Assembly: GCA_017517745.1 (NCBI GenBank)
Contig: JAFWYJ010000030.1
Span: 1 to 64,000 of the forward strand
Origin: Clostridia bacterium
GTDB lineage: Bacteria > Bacillota > Clostridia > Oscillospirales > CAG-272
DNA: 64,000 nucleotides
Direction: 5' to 3'
Position numbers and translations under genes: made by a program
Shown: piece after piece, positions 41,465 to 51,599 of the stretch
Numbering within the stretch: the stretch's first letter is position 1
How the letters are laid out: the number at the start of each line of letters is the position of its first letter
Notes under the pieces: generated by a model
The model's input: the letters and a program-made list of their open reading frames with translations, nothing else
Databases searched by the model: none
What the model was told of the DNA's origin: nothing

Positions 41465-41469
41465 CGCCT

Positions 41470-41632
41470 GTTTTTTGTGGGGGCGCTTTTTGAAAAAAGC
41501 CGCCCCACACCCCTTTTTTGCCTTCGGCGTTTTTTGTGGGGAAGCTTTTTGAGAAAAGCTCCCCCACACCCCCGCAAAAACTTTTATTGCAGGGGTGGAA
41601 ACGTAATTTTTTATCTGTGCGCGTCACCCTTT
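41470..41632. repeat. Dispersed hairpin-rich repeat, copy 3 (reverse)
   Basis: Two successive hairpins of the GTGGGGG...CCCCCAC type, then CGCAAAAACTTTTATTGC and GGAAACGTAATTTTTTATCT. The latter is the reverse complement of the conserved lead-in of copy 1. It lies directly after ygiQ, so the hairpins may also terminate its transcript. Confidence 0.7.
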
Positions 41633-41646
41633 CAATAGCTCCCGCG

Positions 41647-41686
41647 GCTGTTTTGGTACCACCACCCAAAACAGCTTTTATATTTG
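41647..41686 (+). terminator. Hairpin terminator in the ygiQ-rfbA gap
   Basis: GCTGTTTTGG pairs with CCAAAACAGC over 9 bases, followed by TTTTATATTTG. Confidence 0.6.
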
Positions 41687-41760
41687 TTTTGCCCACGGAA
41701 AAGGTGCGCAAATTGGGATTTATCGGTGTCTCATTTCAACGAACAAATGAACGAAACAAC

Positions 41761-41789
41761 GTAGGGGCGATTCGTGAATCGCCCCCTAC
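41761..41789. repeat. GTAGGGGCGATTC palindromic repeat
   Basis: GTAGGGGCGATTC pairs with GAATCGCCCCCTAC (one bulged C). A partial copy lies at 22982-23001. The 667-base gap 41465-42131 holds only repeats, hairpins and the rfbA promoter; no gene is seen. Confidence 0.7.
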
Positions 41790-41851
41790 AAGGCTTGTGC
41801 GAACAAAGTGTGCGACAAATCAAAATTTTACAGATAAAGGCTTTCCTTTTC

Positions 41852-41980
41852 CCTCTTACCCGAAAAGTTTTTGAGGGGGGTGCGGGGGAAGCTTTTTTCA
41901 AAAAGTTCCCCCGCAAAAAAAGAAGCCCCCACGATCGCGTCCTTTTTCAAAAGCACCCCCCACAAAACGCGTCCCCTGCA
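41852..41980. repeat. Dispersed hairpin-rich repeat, copy 4
   Basis: AAAAGTTTTTGAGGGGGGTG, then GGGGGAAGCTTTTTTCAAAA...TTCCCCC hairpin, then a block (41921-41973) nearly identical to 198-249 in copy 1. Confidence 0.7.
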
Positions 41981-42033
41981 AAATAAAAAAACGCTGTAAA
42001 AAGCGCTCTTTCGTGTTTTTTTGCGCAATAGTA

Positions 42034-42062
42034 TTGCATTTTTTCGAAAGATATGATATAAT
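42034..42062 (+). promoter_or_regulatory. Promoter of the rfbABC operon
   Basis: TTGCAT (42034-42039), 17-bp spacer, TATAAT (42057-42062). Confidence 0.75.
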
Positions 42063-42131
42063 ATGATGAAACAATGGTATTTTCCCACAAAAAACGGCAA
42101 AAGCTTTTATAAAGAAAGGAAAACGCACATT

Positions 42132-43031
42132 ATGAAAGGCATTATTCTTGCAGGCGGCTCCGGCACGCGACTCTATCCCTTGACGAAGGTGACCTCCAAG
42201 CAGTTGCTCCCCATTTATGACAAACCGATGATCTACTATCCCATGTCGGTTCTCATGAACGCGGGCATTCGCGACATTCTGATCATCTCCACCCCTCAGG
42301 ACACCCCCCGCTTTCAGGATCTTTTGGGCGACGGACATCAGTTTGGTGTGAATCTTTCCTATGCCGTGCAACCCTCCCCCGACGGACTTGCGCAGGCATT
42401 CATCATCGGTGCGGACTTTGTCGGCAACGATCCCGTTGCCATGGTTCTGGGTGACAATATTTTCGCAGGTCACGGCTTGAAGAAGCGCCTGAAGGCTGCC
42501 GTGGCAAACGCCGAAAGCGGCAAGGGTGCGACCGTGTTCGGCTACTACGTGGACGACCCCGAGAGATTCGGCATCGTGGAGTTTGATGCCGAGGGCAAGG
42601 CGATCTCGATCGAGGAAAAGCCGCAGAAGCCCAAGAGCAACTACTGTGTCACGGGACTTTATTTCTACGACAACCGTGTCATTGAGTACGCCAAGAATCT
42701 GAAGCCGTCGGCGCGCGGCGAGCTTGAGATCACCGACCTCAACCGCATCTATCTCGAGGCGGGTGACCTCAACGTCGAGCTGCTCGGTCAGGGCTTTACC
42801 TGGCTCGACACGGGAACACACGAGAGCTTGGTCGACGCGACCAACTTCGTCAAGACCGTCGAGACGCACCAGCACCGCAAGATCGCGTGCCTTGAGGAGA
42901 TCGCATACCTCAACGGCTGGATCTCGAAGGAGGACGTGCTTGCGGTTTATGAAGTGATGAAAAAGAACCAATACGGTCAATATCTCAAGGACGTATTGGA
43001 CGGAAAATATATCGACGAAAGGAAGAAATAA
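42132..43031 (+). CDS. rfbA: Glucose-1-phosphate thymidylyltransferase
   Basis: 299 residues; ATG after AAGGAAAAC. Nucleotidyltransferase opening [16 protein letters not shown], then [22 protein letters not shown] and a [10 protein letters not shown] segment, all standard for RfbA/RmlA. It makes dTDP-glucose from dTTP and glucose 1-phosphate, the first step to dTDP-rhamnose. rfbB follows after 2 bases. Confidence 0.95.
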   Translation: MKGIILAGGSGTRLYPLTKVTSKQLLPIYDKPMIYYPMSVLMNAGIRDILIISTPQDTPRFQDLLGDGHQFGVNLSYAVQPSPDGLAQAFIIGADFVGNDPVAMVLGDNIFAGHGLKKRLKAAVANAESGKGATVFGYYVDDPERFGIVEFDAEGKAISIEEKPQKPKSNYCVTGLYFYDNRVIEYAKNLKPSARGELEITDLNRIYLEAGDLNVELLGQGFTWLDTGTHESLVDATNFVKTVETHQHRKIACLEEIAYLNGWISKEDVLAVYEVMKKNQYGQYLKDVLDGKYIDERKK

Positions 43032-43033
43032 TC

Positions 43034-44053
43034 ATGACCATCATCGTTACCGGCGGTGCCGGCTTCATCGGCTCAAACTTTGTATTCCATATGCTCGGAA
43101 AATATCCCGACTACCGCATCGTTTGTCTGGATAAGCTGACTTATGCGGGCAACCTCTCGACTCTGGCATCGGTGATGGACAACCCCAACTTCCGCTTCGT
43201 GAAGGCTGACATCTGCGACCGCGAGGCAGTCTACAAGCTCTTTGAGGAGGAGAAGCCCGACATCGTCGTCAACTTCGCCGCCGAGAGCCACGTCGACCGC
43301 TCGATCGAAAATCCCGGTGTCTTCCTTGAGACCAACATCATGGGTACCGCCGTCATGATGGACGCTTGCCGCAAATACGGCATCACGCGCTACCATCAGG
43401 TGTCCACCGACGAGGTTTACGGTGACCTGCCGCTGGATCGCCCCGATCTCTTCTTCACCGAGGAGACCCCGATCCACACCAGCTCCCCCTACTCCTCCTC
43501 CAAGGCAGGTGCCGACCTTCTGGTTCTGGCATATCACCGCACCTTCGGTCTGCCCGTCACCATCAGCCGTTGCTCGAACAACTACGGCCCCTACCACTTC
43601 CCCGAAAAGCTGATCCCCCTCATGATCGCAAACGCGTTGGCTGACAAGCCTTTGCCCGTTTACGGCGAAGGTCTGAACGTGCGCGACTGGCTCTACGTCG
43701 AGGATCACTGCAAGGCGATCGACCTGATCATCCACAAGGGTCGCGTGGGCGAGGTCTATAACATCGGCGGCCACAACGAGATGAAGAACATCGACATCGT
43801 CAAGATCATTTGCAAGGAGCTCGGCAAGCCCGAGAGCCTGATCACCTACGTCACCGACCGCAAGGGACACGATATGCGCTATGCGATCGACCCCACCAAG
43901 ATCCACAACGAGCTTGGCTGGCTGCCCGAGACCATGTTCGCGGACGGCATCAAGAAGACGATCCAATGGTATCTTGACAACCGCGAATGGTGGGAGACCA
44001 TCATCTCGGGTGAGTATCAGAATTACTACGAAAAGATGTACGGAAACCGATAA
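43034..44053 (+). CDS. rfbB: dTDP-glucose 4,6-dehydratase
   Basis: 339 residues, SDR fold: NAD loop TGGAGFIGSNF, STDEVYGD, catalytic YSSSKAGAD (YxxxK), and CSNNYGPYHFPEKLIP. It converts dTDP-glucose to dTDP-4-keto-6-deoxyglucose. It lies between rfbA and rfbC, nearly touching both. Confidence 0.95.
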   Translation: MTIIVTGGAGFIGSNFVFHMLGKYPDYRIVCLDKLTYAGNLSTLASVMDNPNFRFVKADICDREAVYKLFEEEKPDIVVNFAAESHVDRSIENPGVFLETNIMGTAVMMDACRKYGITRYHQVSTDEVYGDLPLDRPDLFFTEETPIHTSSPYSSSKAGADLLVLAYHRTFGLPVTISRCSNNYGPYHFPEKLIPLMIANALADKPLPVYGEGLNVRDWLYVEDHCKAIDLIIHKGRVGEVYNIGGHNEMKNIDIVKIICKELGKPESLITYVTDRKGHDMRYAIDPTKIHNELGWLPETMFADGIKKTIQWYLDNREWWETIISGEYQNYYEKMYGNR

Positions 44054-44062
44054 GGAGATCTC

Positions 44063-44659
44063 ATGGGACAGATTAAAGTAGAAAAAAACGCGGGCGGCAT
44101 CGAAGGCCTTTGCGTGATCGAGCCCGCCGTTCACGGCGATAGCCGCGGCTATTTCATGGAGACTTACAGCCTGCGCGACATGCAGGAAAACGGACTCGAC
44201 ATGGTCTTTGTTCAGGATAACCAGAGCATGTCTGTCAAGGGCGTTTTGCGCGGCCTCCACTTCCAGAAACAATTCCCGCAGGGCAAGCTTGTGCGCGTGA
44301 TCAAGGGCGAGGTCTTTGACGTTGCCGTCGACATGCGCTCCGAGAGCGAGACCTTCGGAAAGTGGTTCGGCGTGAGACTGAGCGAAGAAAACAAGAAGCA
44401 GTTCTATATCCCGCAGGGATTCGCTCACGGCTTCCTCGTGTTGAGCGACGTCGCGGAATTCTGCTATAAATGCACCGACTTCTACCACCCCGGCGACGAG
44501 GGCGGTCTGGCTTGGAACGATCCCGCCATCGGCATCGAGTGGCCCGAGTTGGTCGGAGAATACAAAGGCTCGGCATCGGCCGAGGGCTATACCCTCGTCG
44601 ACGGCACGCCGATCAATCTGAGCGAAAAGGATCAGAAGTGGCAAGGATTGGGCGTATGA
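44063..44659 (+). CDS. rfbC: dTDP-4-dehydrorhamnose 3,5-epimerase
   Basis: 198 residues, cupin fold. Conserved segments include DSRGYFMETY, QDNQSMSVKGVLRGLHFQ (catalytic His), RVIKGEVFDVAVDMR and YIPQGFAHGFLVLSD. Third step of dTDP-L-rhamnose synthesis. The reductase rfbD is not in the cluster, so the final product depends on a gene elsewhere. Its stop overlaps the small lipoprotein start. Confidence 0.94.
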   Translation: MGQIKVEKNAGGIEGLCVIEPAVHGDSRGYFMETYSLRDMQENGLDMVFVQDNQSMSVKGVLRGLHFQKQFPQGKLVRVIKGEVFDVAVDMRSESETFGKWFGVRLSEENKKQFYIPQGFAHGFLVLSDVAEFCYKCTDFYHPGDEGGLAWNDPAIGIEWPELVGEYKGSASAEGYTLVDGTPINLSEKDQKWQGLGV

Positions 44660-44877
44660 GACCAACGCTCACGCGTTTGTGGCTCTCCATCGCACTGCTC
44701 CTCGTTCTGTGCGCGCTGATCTCCTGCGAAGACGGGGAAACCGAGAAGAACAGCGGAGAAACCGCCGCCGCGACCGAGGAAATCACCGTCACGGAGCACG
44801 TGGAAGCAGATACGCGCGCCGAGAGCGGCGATGCCATTCCCAACCTTCCCGAGGACGGCTATACCAAACTCTATTGA
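44656..44877 (+). CDS. Small putative lipoprotein
   Basis: 73 residues, starting within the rfbC stop (ATGA overlap). A basic N-terminus and hydrophobic helix lead to a lipobox LISC around residue 24, then about 50 acidic, Thr/Glu-rich residues. Not recognised. Coupling to rfbC suggests it is made with the sugar-nucleotide enzymes. Confidence 0.65.
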   Translation: MRPTLTRLWLSIALLLVLCALISCEDGETEKNSGETAAATEEITVTEHVEADTRAESGDAIPNLPEDGYTKLY

Positions 44878-44901
44878 TCTTGATCCGGAAAGTGATTTTT
44901 T

Positions 44902-46230
44902 ATGAATCCAAAGCTTGTGTTTGATGCAGACGCGCTCTCTTTGCGCGTCTGCGAAACCGATAAATTCAAGGCGGGGCTTCTTTCGGTTTCGGCGATCTTG
45001 CCGATCGATCGAAAAAAAGCTCCGCTGATTACTCTTCTGCTCGCGGTTCTGCGCCGCGGTACCGTCAAATATCCCACCCTCGAATCCCTGAACCGACGGC
45101 TTGACTACCTTTGGGGCGCCGAGCTTTCGATCCGTAATTTCTACCGTGGCGACTGTCAGATCCTCGGCTTCACCGTCGAGCTGCTCGACTCGGCTTTTTT
45201 GCCGGAGGCAGAGGAGGAGTCGCTGACCACGGTGCTCGATCTGCTCTGTCAGATCCTCTTTCATCCGCTTTTGGATGAGAACGGCAGACTCTTGGAAAAA
45301 TACGTCGAAAGCGAAAAACAATTCCATTGCGAAGCGATCCGCTCGCTCAAAAACAATCCGCGATCCTATGCCTCGGAGCGTTGCTCGGAGCTGCTCTATC
45401 GCGACGATCTTTGCGGCGCGTCGAGTTTGGGAACCGAGAAAGAGATCATGGCGATCACGCCAGAGGAACTGACGCGTTTTTGGCGCGAGCTGCTCGCCTC
45501 GCTTTCCTTCTCTTGCTTCTACGTAGGTGCCGAGAATCCCGAAACACTCGCGCAAGCACTTCGAAGCACGCTTGGTGCCGCGCTTGACAGACGGGAGCTG
45601 ACGACCGAACCCCCGACCGCGGCGGCTGTCAAGGCGGTACGCCGTCCGATCGCGCACGCTGCACACAATGAGGAAATCGAAGCGGGACAGAGCCATCTTT
45701 TGTTGGGCTTTACCACCGACACCGTCATGACCTCGTCGGATTTTTACGCCTGCTCGCTTCTCAACGAGATGCTCGGAGTTTCTCCCTCTTCGCGTCTCTT
45801 CGTTCACGTGCGAGAAAAGCTGTCTCTTTGCTATCACTGCGCGTCATCCTACAATTCCTTCAAGGGAACGCTGACCGTGCATTGCGGTCTGCACCGTGAC
45901 AACCGCGCGCGCGCCGAGGAGGAGATCATGGCACAGATCTCCCAGCTTGCCGACGGTACCTTTGACGAGGATGAGCTTTTGGCGGCAAAACGCTCGCTGA
46001 TCAGTGCCTACCGTCAAACCGAGGACCATCCCGGCGCGGCAGAATCCTTCTGTTTTCGCCGCTCGCTGGCGGGACGTGAGGAAACACCCGCCGAGGCGAT
46101 GCGACTCATTGAGGCGGTCACCCGAGACGAGGTGATTGCAGTGGCAAAGCGGCTGACGCTTCACACCGTCTATTTCCTGGAGGGTACGCTTGCCGATGGC
46201 GGAGAGGAGGATTGCGATGAAAACGACTGA
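44902..46230 (+). CDS. yfmF: YfmF-like M16 peptidase homologue, inactive type
   Basis: 442 residues of the M16 (insulinase) fold. It lacks the HxxEH zinc motif, having LNRRLDYLWGAELS at the equivalent place, as YfmF-type partners do. It keeps the C-terminal MLGVSPSSRLFVHVREKLSLCY-type substrate-groove region. In Firmicutes these pairs (YfmF/YfmH) are annotated as elongation factor P 5-aminopentanol modification-associated proteins. It overlaps yfmH by 14 bases. Confidence 0.85.
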   Translation: MNPKLVFDADALSLRVCETDKFKAGLLSVSAILPIDRKKAPLITLLLAVLRRGTVKYPTLESLNRRLDYLWGAELSIRNFYRGDCQILGFTVELLDSAFLPEAEEESLTTVLDLLCQILFHPLLDENGRLLEKYVESEKQFHCEAIRSLKNNPRSYASERCSELLYRDDLCGASSLGTEKEIMAITPEELTRFWRELLASLSFSCFYVGAENPETLAQALRSTLGAALDRRELTTEPPTAAAVKAVRRPIAHAAHNEEIEAGQSHLLLGFTTDTVMTSSDFYACSLLNEMLGVSPSSRLFVHVREKLSLCYHCASSYNSFKGTLTVHCGLHRDNRARAEEEIMAQISQLADGTFDEDELLAAKRSLISAYRQTEDHPGAAESFCFRRSLAGREETPAEAMRLIEAVTRDEVIAVAKRLTLHTVYFLEGTLADGGEEDCDEND

Positions 46231-47509
46231 ATTTTCCTCCGCGCTTTTGCGGGAACACTACGTCTGTGTGACACACGGCAGCGGACTTCCGATCTATGTG
46301 TTCCCCAAAAAACTGACCACCGCCTGCGCGATCTTCGCGGTGCGCTACGGATCGCTGGATTGCACCCTTTCCCAAAAGGACGGAACGGCGCGGGACTGTC
46401 CCGCCGGCGTGGCGCATTTTCTGGAGCATAAGCTCTTTGAAAACGAGGACGGAAGCGATTCCTTCGCGCGTTTTTCCGCACTTGGCGCGGATGCCAACGC
46501 CTATACTTCCTACGATCGCACGGCATATACCTTCAACTGCTCCGAGCATTTCGACGAAGCGCTCGCCGAGCTTTTGCATTTCGTCACGCATCCGCATTTT
46601 ACCGAGAAATCGGTGAGAAAAGAGCGCGGCATCATCGCGGAGGAGATCCGCATGTACGCTGACAATCCCTGGGAGCGTTGCTTCCGCAATCTGTTGCGCC
46701 TGACGTATCGAAACCATCCCATGCGCCACGACATTTGCGGAACCGAGGCCTCCATTCAAAAAATCACCCCCGAGATTTTATACAGCTGCTATCAAAGCTT
46801 TTACACGCCCGAAAACATGGTTTTGGCGGTCTGCGGCGATGTCACGGTCGAGCAGGTGCTCGCCGTTGCCGATCGGGTGCTTCCACAGCATTGGGGCATC
46901 AAAACGCCCCGCATGCTCTGCGAGGATCTTGCCGACCGCATCGAGGGAAAACGCCGCGTGACGCAAAAAATGCCGGTCGCGAAGCCTCTTTTCTCGATCG
47001 GTGTCAAGGACCGTGTCGCAGGACTCGACGCGCCCACGCGTTTTCGCCGCGAAATGGCACTCTCGCTGCTCTGCGATATTCTCTTTTCCCGTGCGGGAAA
47101 GCTTTATAACGATCTGTTTGAGCGGCAGATCATCTCGCCCGCCTTCTCGTCGGGCTATTCCGCAACCGACACGCTCGGCTTTCTCTGTATATCCGGAGAA
47201 GCAGATCATCCCGAAGAGGTGCTTTCGGTCATCAACGGATACGTTGCCTCGCTGCTCTCCGACGGCATTCCCGACGAGGATTTTGAGAGGTGTCGCCGCG
47301 TGATGTACGCCGACGAGATCCGTGCCTACGATTCCACCGAAGAGATCGCCAACCGATTGGTCTCCTTCGCGCTCGACGGCATCGAAATGTTCTCCTGCCC
47401 CTCGCTTTTGCAAAGCATCACAAAATCCGAGCTTGAATCCCTGCTGGCACAAATCTGGCGAGACGATTGCATCGCAATGTCTGTGATCGCGCCGCAGGAG
47501 AAAAAATAA
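46217..47509 (+). CDS. yfmH: YfmH-like M16 zinc metallopeptidase
   Basis: 430 residues; ATG at 46217 with AGGAGG 8 bases upstream, inside the end of yfmF. The inverted zinc motif HFLEH (HxxEH) appears in VAHFLEHKLFE with the second Glu further on in the RGIIAEEI segment, so this is the catalytic half of the YfmF/YfmH pair. Confidence 0.88.
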   Translation: MKTTEFSSALLREHYVCVTHGSGLPIYVFPKKLTTACAIFAVRYGSLDCTLSQKDGTARDCPAGVAHFLEHKLFENEDGSDSFARFSALGADANAYTSYDRTAYTFNCSEHFDEALAELLHFVTHPHFTEKSVRKERGIIAEEIRMYADNPWERCFRNLLRLTYRNHPMRHDICGTEASIQKITPEILYSCYQSFYTPENMVLAVCGDVTVEQVLAVADRVLPQHWGIKTPRMLCEDLADRIEGKRRVTQKMPVAKPLFSIGVKDRVAGLDAPTRFRREMALSLLCDILFSRAGKLYNDLFERQIISPAFSSGYSATDTLGFLCISGEADHPEEVLSVINGYVASLLSDGIPDEDFERCRRVMYADEIRAYDSTEEIANRLVSFALDGIEMFSCPSLLQSITKSELESLLAQIWRDDCIAMSVIAPQEKK

Positions 47510-47533
47510 AATTTCTTCAGAAAGGATATTGAC

Positions 47534-48646
47534 ATGAGAGACATGACAACGGTTTCCTTCCCCGGGCTTGGGCTGGATGCCTTCTCACTGAACAAGGTTG
47601 CCTTCTCACTCGGCACGATCGAGGTGCGGTGGTACGGCATTTTCGTCACGCTCGGCATCGCGCTCGCTTTTGCCTACGCGATCTGGCGCGGAAAAAAGAA
47701 TGAGAACTTTTCCCCTGACGACGTGATCGACGTCGGCCTTTTCACGGTGGTGCTGGGCATCATCGGCGCGCGACTCTACTACGTGCTCACCACGCTTGAT
47801 GACTACAACTACTCCTCCCTTTACAAGATCATCGCCATCTGGGAGGGCGGACTCGCCATTTACGGCGGCATCATCGGCGGATGCCTCGGCATCCTGCTTG
47901 CCTGCATCCTCAAAAAGAAAAAATGGCAAAAAGCCTTTGACATGATCGGCCCCGGCGTGCTGTTGGCACAGGCGGTGGGACGTTGGGGAAATTTCTTCAA
48001 TGGCGAGGCATACGGCTATCCGATCGGAGAAACCACACGTTACTTCTTCTTCAACACCGAATATACGATCCCCTCCGGTGAGGGCAGCTTCTTCCACACC
48101 ATGCGCATGGGGCTGGATGTCTACGGCAACTATTACTATCACCCCACCTTCCTCTACGAGTGTGTCTGGAACCTTTTGGGATTTGTGCTGATCAACCTCT
48201 TTTACAAGCACAAAAAATTTGACGGACAGATCGCGTTGATGTATTTCACGTGGTACGGCTTCGGCAGAATGTTTGTCGAGGGCTTCCGCACCGACAGCCT
48301 TTATATCCCCGGCACCACGCTCCGCATCTCGCAGTGCCTCGGCTTTGCCTGCTTCCTGATTGGAACGGCTCTGCTGATCCTGCTTTCCGTGCTCACATAC
48401 CGTCGCGAAAAGGCTTCCGCCGCGCTTGTTTCCGACAGCGGCACCGCCGAAACGGTACAAGAATCCGAAACCGCCACGGAAGAAATTGACACTTCCAAGG
48501 AAGAAACCGATGCTGCCGAGGAAGAAACCAACGTCATCGCAGAAGAAACCGACTCTTCCGAGGAAGAAATCGACACTTCCGAGAAAATCAACGAAATGCA
48601 AGAAACCAACGAAACGGAGAATGATGAAAATGGCAAAACTGATTGA
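47534..48646 (+). CDS. lgt: Prolipoprotein diacylglyceryl transferase with an acidic C-terminal tail
   Basis: 370 residues. Membrane enzyme that adds diacylglycerol to the lipobox Cys of lipoproteins. Visible signatures are [15 protein letters not shown], the Lgt motif [13 protein letters not shown] and [12 protein letters not shown]. Seven or so membrane helices span residues 25-290. Residues about 300-370 form an unusual Glu/Thr/Ser-rich repetitive tail (EETD, EEID units) not needed for the family. folD starts within its last codons. Confidence 0.92.
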   Translation: MRDMTTVSFPGLGLDAFSLNKVAFSLGTIEVRWYGIFVTLGIALAFAYAIWRGKKNENFSPDDVIDVGLFTVVLGIIGARLYYVLTTLDDYNYSSLYKIIAIWEGGLAIYGGIIGGCLGILLACILKKKKWQKAFDMIGPGVLLAQAVGRWGNFFNGEAYGYPIGETTRYFFFNTEYTIPSGEGSFFHTMRMGLDVYGNYYYHPTFLYECVWNLLGFVLINLFYKHKKFDGQIALMYFTWYGFGRMFVEGFRTDSLYIPGTTLRISQCLGFACFLIGTALLILLSVLTYRREKASAALVSDSGTAETVQESETATEEIDTSKEETDAAEEETNVIAEETDSSEEEIDTSEKINEMQETNETENDENGKTD

Positions 48647-49472
48647 CGGCAAACTGATCTCCGCGCAAATTCGCGCAGAGATCAAAGAAGAAACCGCATC
48701 CTTTCTCAAGGAAAAGGGATACCTGCCCGGACTCGCAGTCGTGATCGTGGGCGAGGATCCCGCGTCGCAGGTCTACGTCCGCAACAAAAAACGCGCGTGT
48801 GAAGAGGTCGGATTCTATTCCGAGGTTCACGAGCTGCCCGCATCCACCACGCAAGAGGAGCTCAACGCGCTCGTCGATTCACTCAATGCAAACGCCAAGA
48901 TCCACGGCATTCTGGTGCAACTCCCCCTCCCCAAGCATCTCGACGAGACCGAGGTGCTGCTCCGCATCGATCCTGCCAAGGACGTGGATGCTTTCCATCC
49001 TTACAACGTCGGAAAGATCATGATCGGAGACTATGATTTCCTCCCCTGCACTCCCGCGGGCGTCATGGCTCTGCTCGAGAGAAGCAACATTGATCCCGCA
49101 GGCAAAAAGTGCGTGGTGATCGGTCGCTCCAACATCGTCGGCAAGCCCATGGCGATGCTGCTTTTGCACGCCAACGGAACCGTGACGGTCTGCCACAGCC
49201 GCACCCGTGACCTCGCCGCCGTCTGCCGTGAGGCCGACATTCTCGTGGTCGCCATCGGTCGTGCCGATTTCGTGGGTGCCGACATGGTCAAGGAGGGTGC
49301 CGTCGTCATCGACGTCGGAATGAACCGCCGCGCAGACGGAAAGCTGACCGGCGACGTGGATTTTGCCGCGGTCGAGCCGATCGCGTCCGCCATCACCCCC
49401 GTACCCGGCGGTGTCGGTCCCATGACCATCACCATGCTGCTCAAAAACACCCTGACGGCGGCAAGAAAATAA
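48630..49472 (+). CDS. folD: Methylenetetrahydrofolate dehydrogenase/cyclohydrolase
   Basis: 280 residues from ATG 48630 (CGGAGA 9 bases upstream), overlapping lgt by 17 bases. FolD signatures: [22 protein letters not shown] (catalytic Lys), [32 protein letters not shown] and [11 protein letters not shown]. It interconverts methylene-, methenyl- and formyl-tetrahydrofolate using NADP. Confidence 0.95.
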   Translation: MAKLIDGKLISAQIRAEIKEETASFLKEKGYLPGLAVVIVGEDPASQVYVRNKKRACEEVGFYSEVHELPASTTQEELNALVDSLNANAKIHGILVQLPLPKHLDETEVLLRIDPAKDVDAFHPYNVGKIMIGDYDFLPCTPAGVMALLERSNIDPAGKKCVVIGRSNIVGKPMAMLLLHANGTVTVCHSRTRDLAAVCREADILVVAIGRADFVGADMVKEGAVVIDVGMNRRADGKLTGDVDFAAVEPIASAITPVPGGVGPMTITMLLKNTLTAARK

Positions 49473-49512
49473 ACGAGCCGCGCACAGAAACAAGAAGAAA
49501 GGAGAATCTCCC

Positions 49513-51588
49513 ATGGGAAAGATCAACGTCCTGCCCTTTGCGGTAGCCAACCTGATCGCCGCAGGCGAGGTCGTGGACAGACCCGCCTCGGTCATCAAAG
49601 AGCTGATGGAAAACGCCATTGATGCCGGTGCCACTCGCATTACGGTCGAAATCCAGAACGGCGGTGTCACCTTCATGCGCGTCAGCGACAACGGCTGCGG
49701 CATGGATGCCGAGGATATTCCCACGGCGATCCGCCGTCACGCGACGAGCAAGATCCGCACCGCAGAGGATCTCGACGGCATTCTGACGCTCGGATTCCGA
49801 GGGGAAGCGCTTGCCGCCATCGCGTCGGTGTCGGATATGCGCATCATCTCCAAGACCGAGAGTGCCGCGTTCGGTACGGTGCTCGAAGCACATGCCGGAG
49901 AGATCGTCTCTCTGACCGAGCAAGGCGCTTCGACGGGTACCTCCGTCATCGTGGAGAATCTCTTCGCAAACGTCCCCGCTCGGAGAAAGTTTCTCAAAAA
50001 GGACGTCACCGAGTCGATGGCAGTCACCGCCAACGTCGAAAAGGTCGCGCTTTCGCATCCCGAGATCGCCTTCCGCCTGATCATCGACGGAAACACGCGG
50101 CTTGAGACCGCGGGCGACGGCAATCTGCAACACACGGTCTACGCCGTGTTCGGAAAGGAATTTTCCACCCGTCTGATCGAGGTCGAGAGCGAGCAGGACG
50201 GCATTGCGGTCAAGGGCTTCATTGGCAGAACCGACAACTTCAAGGCGAACCGCAATCACCAAAACTTCTTCATCAACGGACGCTACGTCAAGAGCAAGAC
50301 CGCAATGGCGGCACTCGAGCAGGCGTACACGTCCTACATCCCACCCGAAAAATTTCCGTGTTGTGTGCTGTTCCTCACCATCCATCCCGCGCGTGTGGAC
50401 GTCAACGTCCATCCCGCCAAGCTGGAGGTCAAATTCTCAAACGAAAAGCCGGTCTTTGAAGCGATCTATTATACCGTCCGCACCGCGCTTGAGAGCAACG
50501 CCTCACGCCCCTCGATGCAGCTGAATATTACGGGACGCTCCAAACGGAATCCCTTTGCCGGCAAACTCTCGGACAGCTCGGTTCCCGTTCGCGACGGAAA
50601 GCCCGAATCGTTGGAACGCCGTCAATTGTCCTACGATCTGCAACAAACCATGCAGCCGCAACCGCAAATGCGAATGACCGCGGAGGAATACCGAACGAAA
50701 TACGGCGCTGGAGATCCCAAAAAGCCGACCGCACCTACGCCGATCAAAAGCACGCCCTCCTTTGAGACGGGTGTGCGCGGAAATATTCCCACCGTCACCC
50801 CTTCCCCCTCGCCCGCGCAGCATCCCGCGACACCAGAAAAGCCCGTAACGGCGGCGGCGGAAGAAGCCAAGCCCGAATCCCCCGCGCCGCAGGACACCCC
50901 GGCAGTGCGTCGGCAGATGCCTCCGCTTCCCTCGGAGCAACCCACCGCATCACAACCGCAGGCAGAGTCAGAGACTCCCCTCGCGGAAGAAAAACGAAAG
51001 ATCCCCAACTACCGAATCGTTGGCGAAGTCTTTTTCTCCTACGTCATCGTTGAGGTCGAGGACAAGATGCTTTTGGTCGACAAGCACGCCGCGCACGAGC
51101 GCATCCTCTTTGAGGACCTGAAGGCGGGGCTTGCCGAAATGAAGGTGGTTTCCAACCTTTTGATGCTCCCCGTCGAAGTGATGATGACCAGCGCCGAGGT
51201 TGAGGCGTTGAAGGAGTACACCGACGAGCTTGACAAGATCGGATTTTCGCTTCGCTTTGCAAGAAATACGGTCTCGGTCGACGCGATCCCCGCAAACGTC
51301 GCAACCAACGCGGTGGCGGATATGCTGGGCGTGATGGCGGCGCGGATTCTGAACGCCACCGGAAGCGTCAAGCTCACGCGCGACATCATCTTTGAAAAAG
51401 CACTCTATCAAGCCGCCTGCAAGGCAGCCGTCAAGGCGGGGCGCGCCTATGCCGATGAGCATATTCAATGGATCATTCAAAAGCTCATGGAGCTCCCCAA
51501 CATCACTTTCTGCCCCCACGGCAGACCCGTGGCACTCGAGCTTTCTCACCATACCCTCGACAAGCAATTCGAACGAACGGGGTTTTAA
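49513..51588 (+). CDS. mutL: DNA mismatch repair protein MutL
   Basis: 691 residues. GHKL ATPase N-terminus: AAGEVVDRPASVIKEL, ENAIDAGA, DNGCGM and GFRGEAL. A proline-rich linker covers about 350-490. The C-terminal endonuclease domain has DKHAAHERILFE (523-534; the DQHA(x)2E(x)4E metal motif with Gln replaced by Lys), ACKAAVKAG and CPHGRP, so it should nick DNA, as expected in organisms without MutH. mutS lies 11 kb away, not adjacent. Confidence 0.94.
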   Translation: MGKINVLPFAVANLIAAGEVVDRPASVIKELMENAIDAGATRITVEIQNGGVTFMRVSDNGCGMDAEDIPTAIRRHATSKIRTAEDLDGILTLGFRGEALAAIASVSDMRIISKTESAAFGTVLEAHAGEIVSLTEQGASTGTSVIVENLFANVPARRKFLKKDVTESMAVTANVEKVALSHPEIAFRLIIDGNTRLETAGDGNLQHTVYAVFGKEFSTRLIEVESEQDGIAVKGFIGRTDNFKANRNHQNFFINGRYVKSKTAMAALEQAYTSYIPPEKFPCCVLFLTIHPARVDVNVHPAKLEVKFSNEKPVFEAIYYTVRTALESNASRPSMQLNITGRSKRNPFAGKLSDSSVPVRDGKPESLERRQLSYDLQQTMQPQPQMRMTAEEYRTKYGAGDPKKPTAPTPIKSTPSFETGVRGNIPTVTPSPSPAQHPATPEKPVTAAAEEAKPESPAPQDTPAVRRQMPPLPSEQPTASQPQAESETPLAEEKRKIPNYRIVGEVFFSYVIVEVEDKMLLVDKHAAHERILFEDLKAGLAEMKVVSNLLMLPVEVMMTSAEVEALKEYTDELDKIGFSLRFARNTVSVDAIPANVATNAVADMLGVMAARILNATGSVKLTRDIIFEKALYQAACKAAVKAGRAYADEHIQWIIQKLMELPNITFCPHGRPVALELSHHTLDKQFERTGF

Positions 51589-51599
51589 GGTGGATAGAA

